From the NCBI GenBank assembly GCA_027017025.1, contig JALURH010000031.1, positions 1 to 6,161 of the forward strand: a stretch of DNA of 6,161 nt, read 5' to 3'. Positions 5,947 through 6,161 of this stretch are shown here, piece after piece. Made by a program: the position numbers and the translations under genes. The notes under the pieces are model-generated. The model did no database searches and was not told the DNA's origin. It worked only from the letters and a program-made list of their open reading frames with translations. This stretch comes from Thermofilaceae archaeon. Lineage in GTDB: Archaea > Thermoproteota > Thermoprotei > Thermofilales > Thermofilaceae. Numbering within the stretch: the first letter of the stretch is position 1; each line of letters opens with the position of its first letter.

Positions 5947-6161
5947 ATGACCAGGGCTTTCTATGATGCTTATGTGGGACCGATAACTTCTAGAGCAGAG
6001 CTTATGAGGCTTGCTGAGAAAGCGGTATTAAGTGGATTTAAGGGCGTAGTTTTTACTATTCGTATAAATATGCATAAACTTAACTCAAATTTCATCTCAT
6101 CGATCAGAAAAGAAGTGAAGAGAATTTCACTCAGATATAGCATTGACGTTGCGCTAAGGCT
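5947..6161 (+). CDS. rnp3: RNase P protein component 3 (Rnp3/p30), N-terminal part, cut by window end
   Basis: The frame opens with ATG and stays open for 71 codons to the window edge. It begins MTRAFYDAYVGP, followed by an amphipathic helix and SGFKGVVFTI (29-38). This matches the first strand, helix and second strand of the TIM-barrel-like Rpp30/Rnp3 fold, where relatives read F-(I/Y)-D-x-x-V and later LGFKGV. In archaea this protein pairs with Rnp2 (Pop5) to activate the RNase P catalytic RNA for tRNA 5' maturation. AGGTAAT (5934-5940), one mismatch from AGGTGAT, lies six bases before the ATG. The gene starts 19 bases after the COG1325 stop. Roughly two thirds of the protein lies outside the window. 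The call rests on weak N-terminal similarity plus strongly conserved gene order. Confidence 0.8.
   Translation, partial: MTRAFYDAYVGPITSRAELMRLAEKAVLSGFKGVVFTIRINMHKLNSNFISSIRKEVKRISLRYSIDVALR

Overview
The window is AT-rich archaeal DNA, most likely from a hyperthermophilic crenarchaeote (Thermoproteota). The reasons are a ribosomal protein L15e of archaeal/eukaryotic type, an archaeal YchF-type GTPase with a TGS domain, the L15e / COG1325 RNA-binding protein / RNase P p30 gene cluster, many ATA, AGA and AGG codons, and archaeal Shine-Dalgarno sequences of the GAGGTGA type. I cannot name a species.

Layout. Positions 3-128 (+) hold the 3' end of an unidentified gene that converges on, and overlaps by 12 bases, the end of a minus-strand operon. 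That operon runs from 3723 down to 117: a YchF-type GTPase, two ECF-transporter ATPases and the transmembrane coupling protein EcfT. Its genes are separated by 4 bases or overlap, including one ATGA overlap. Eighteen bases beyond the GTPase start, a plus-strand gene (3742-4896) encodes a protein with the architecture of the CoA-disulfide reductase/NADH oxidase flavoprotein family, but with its cofactor-binding and catalytic motifs eroded. After a 35-base gap with a TATA-like stretch comes a second plus-strand cluster: ribosomal protein L15e, a COG1325 (PF01877) RNA-binding protein, and the start of the RNase P protein Rnp3/p30, cut by the window end.

How the genes fit together. The two ATPases and EcfT form the energising module of an ECF-type micronutrient importer. 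No substrate-binding S component lies in the window, so the module probably serves S proteins encoded elsewhere. L15e, COG1325 and Rnp3 belong to the archaeal RNA-processing/translation superoperon (exosome, RNase P, proteasome, ribosomal proteins) described from comparative genomics. The YchF-type GTPase is also translation-associated, although here it leads the transporter operon.

Most worth a second look are the degenerate flavoprotein-like gene and the L15e C-terminus, where the basic tail usual for the family is replaced by a short Lys/Ile-rich sequence. I see no CRISPR array, insertion sequence, tRNA, rRNA or clear mobile element.
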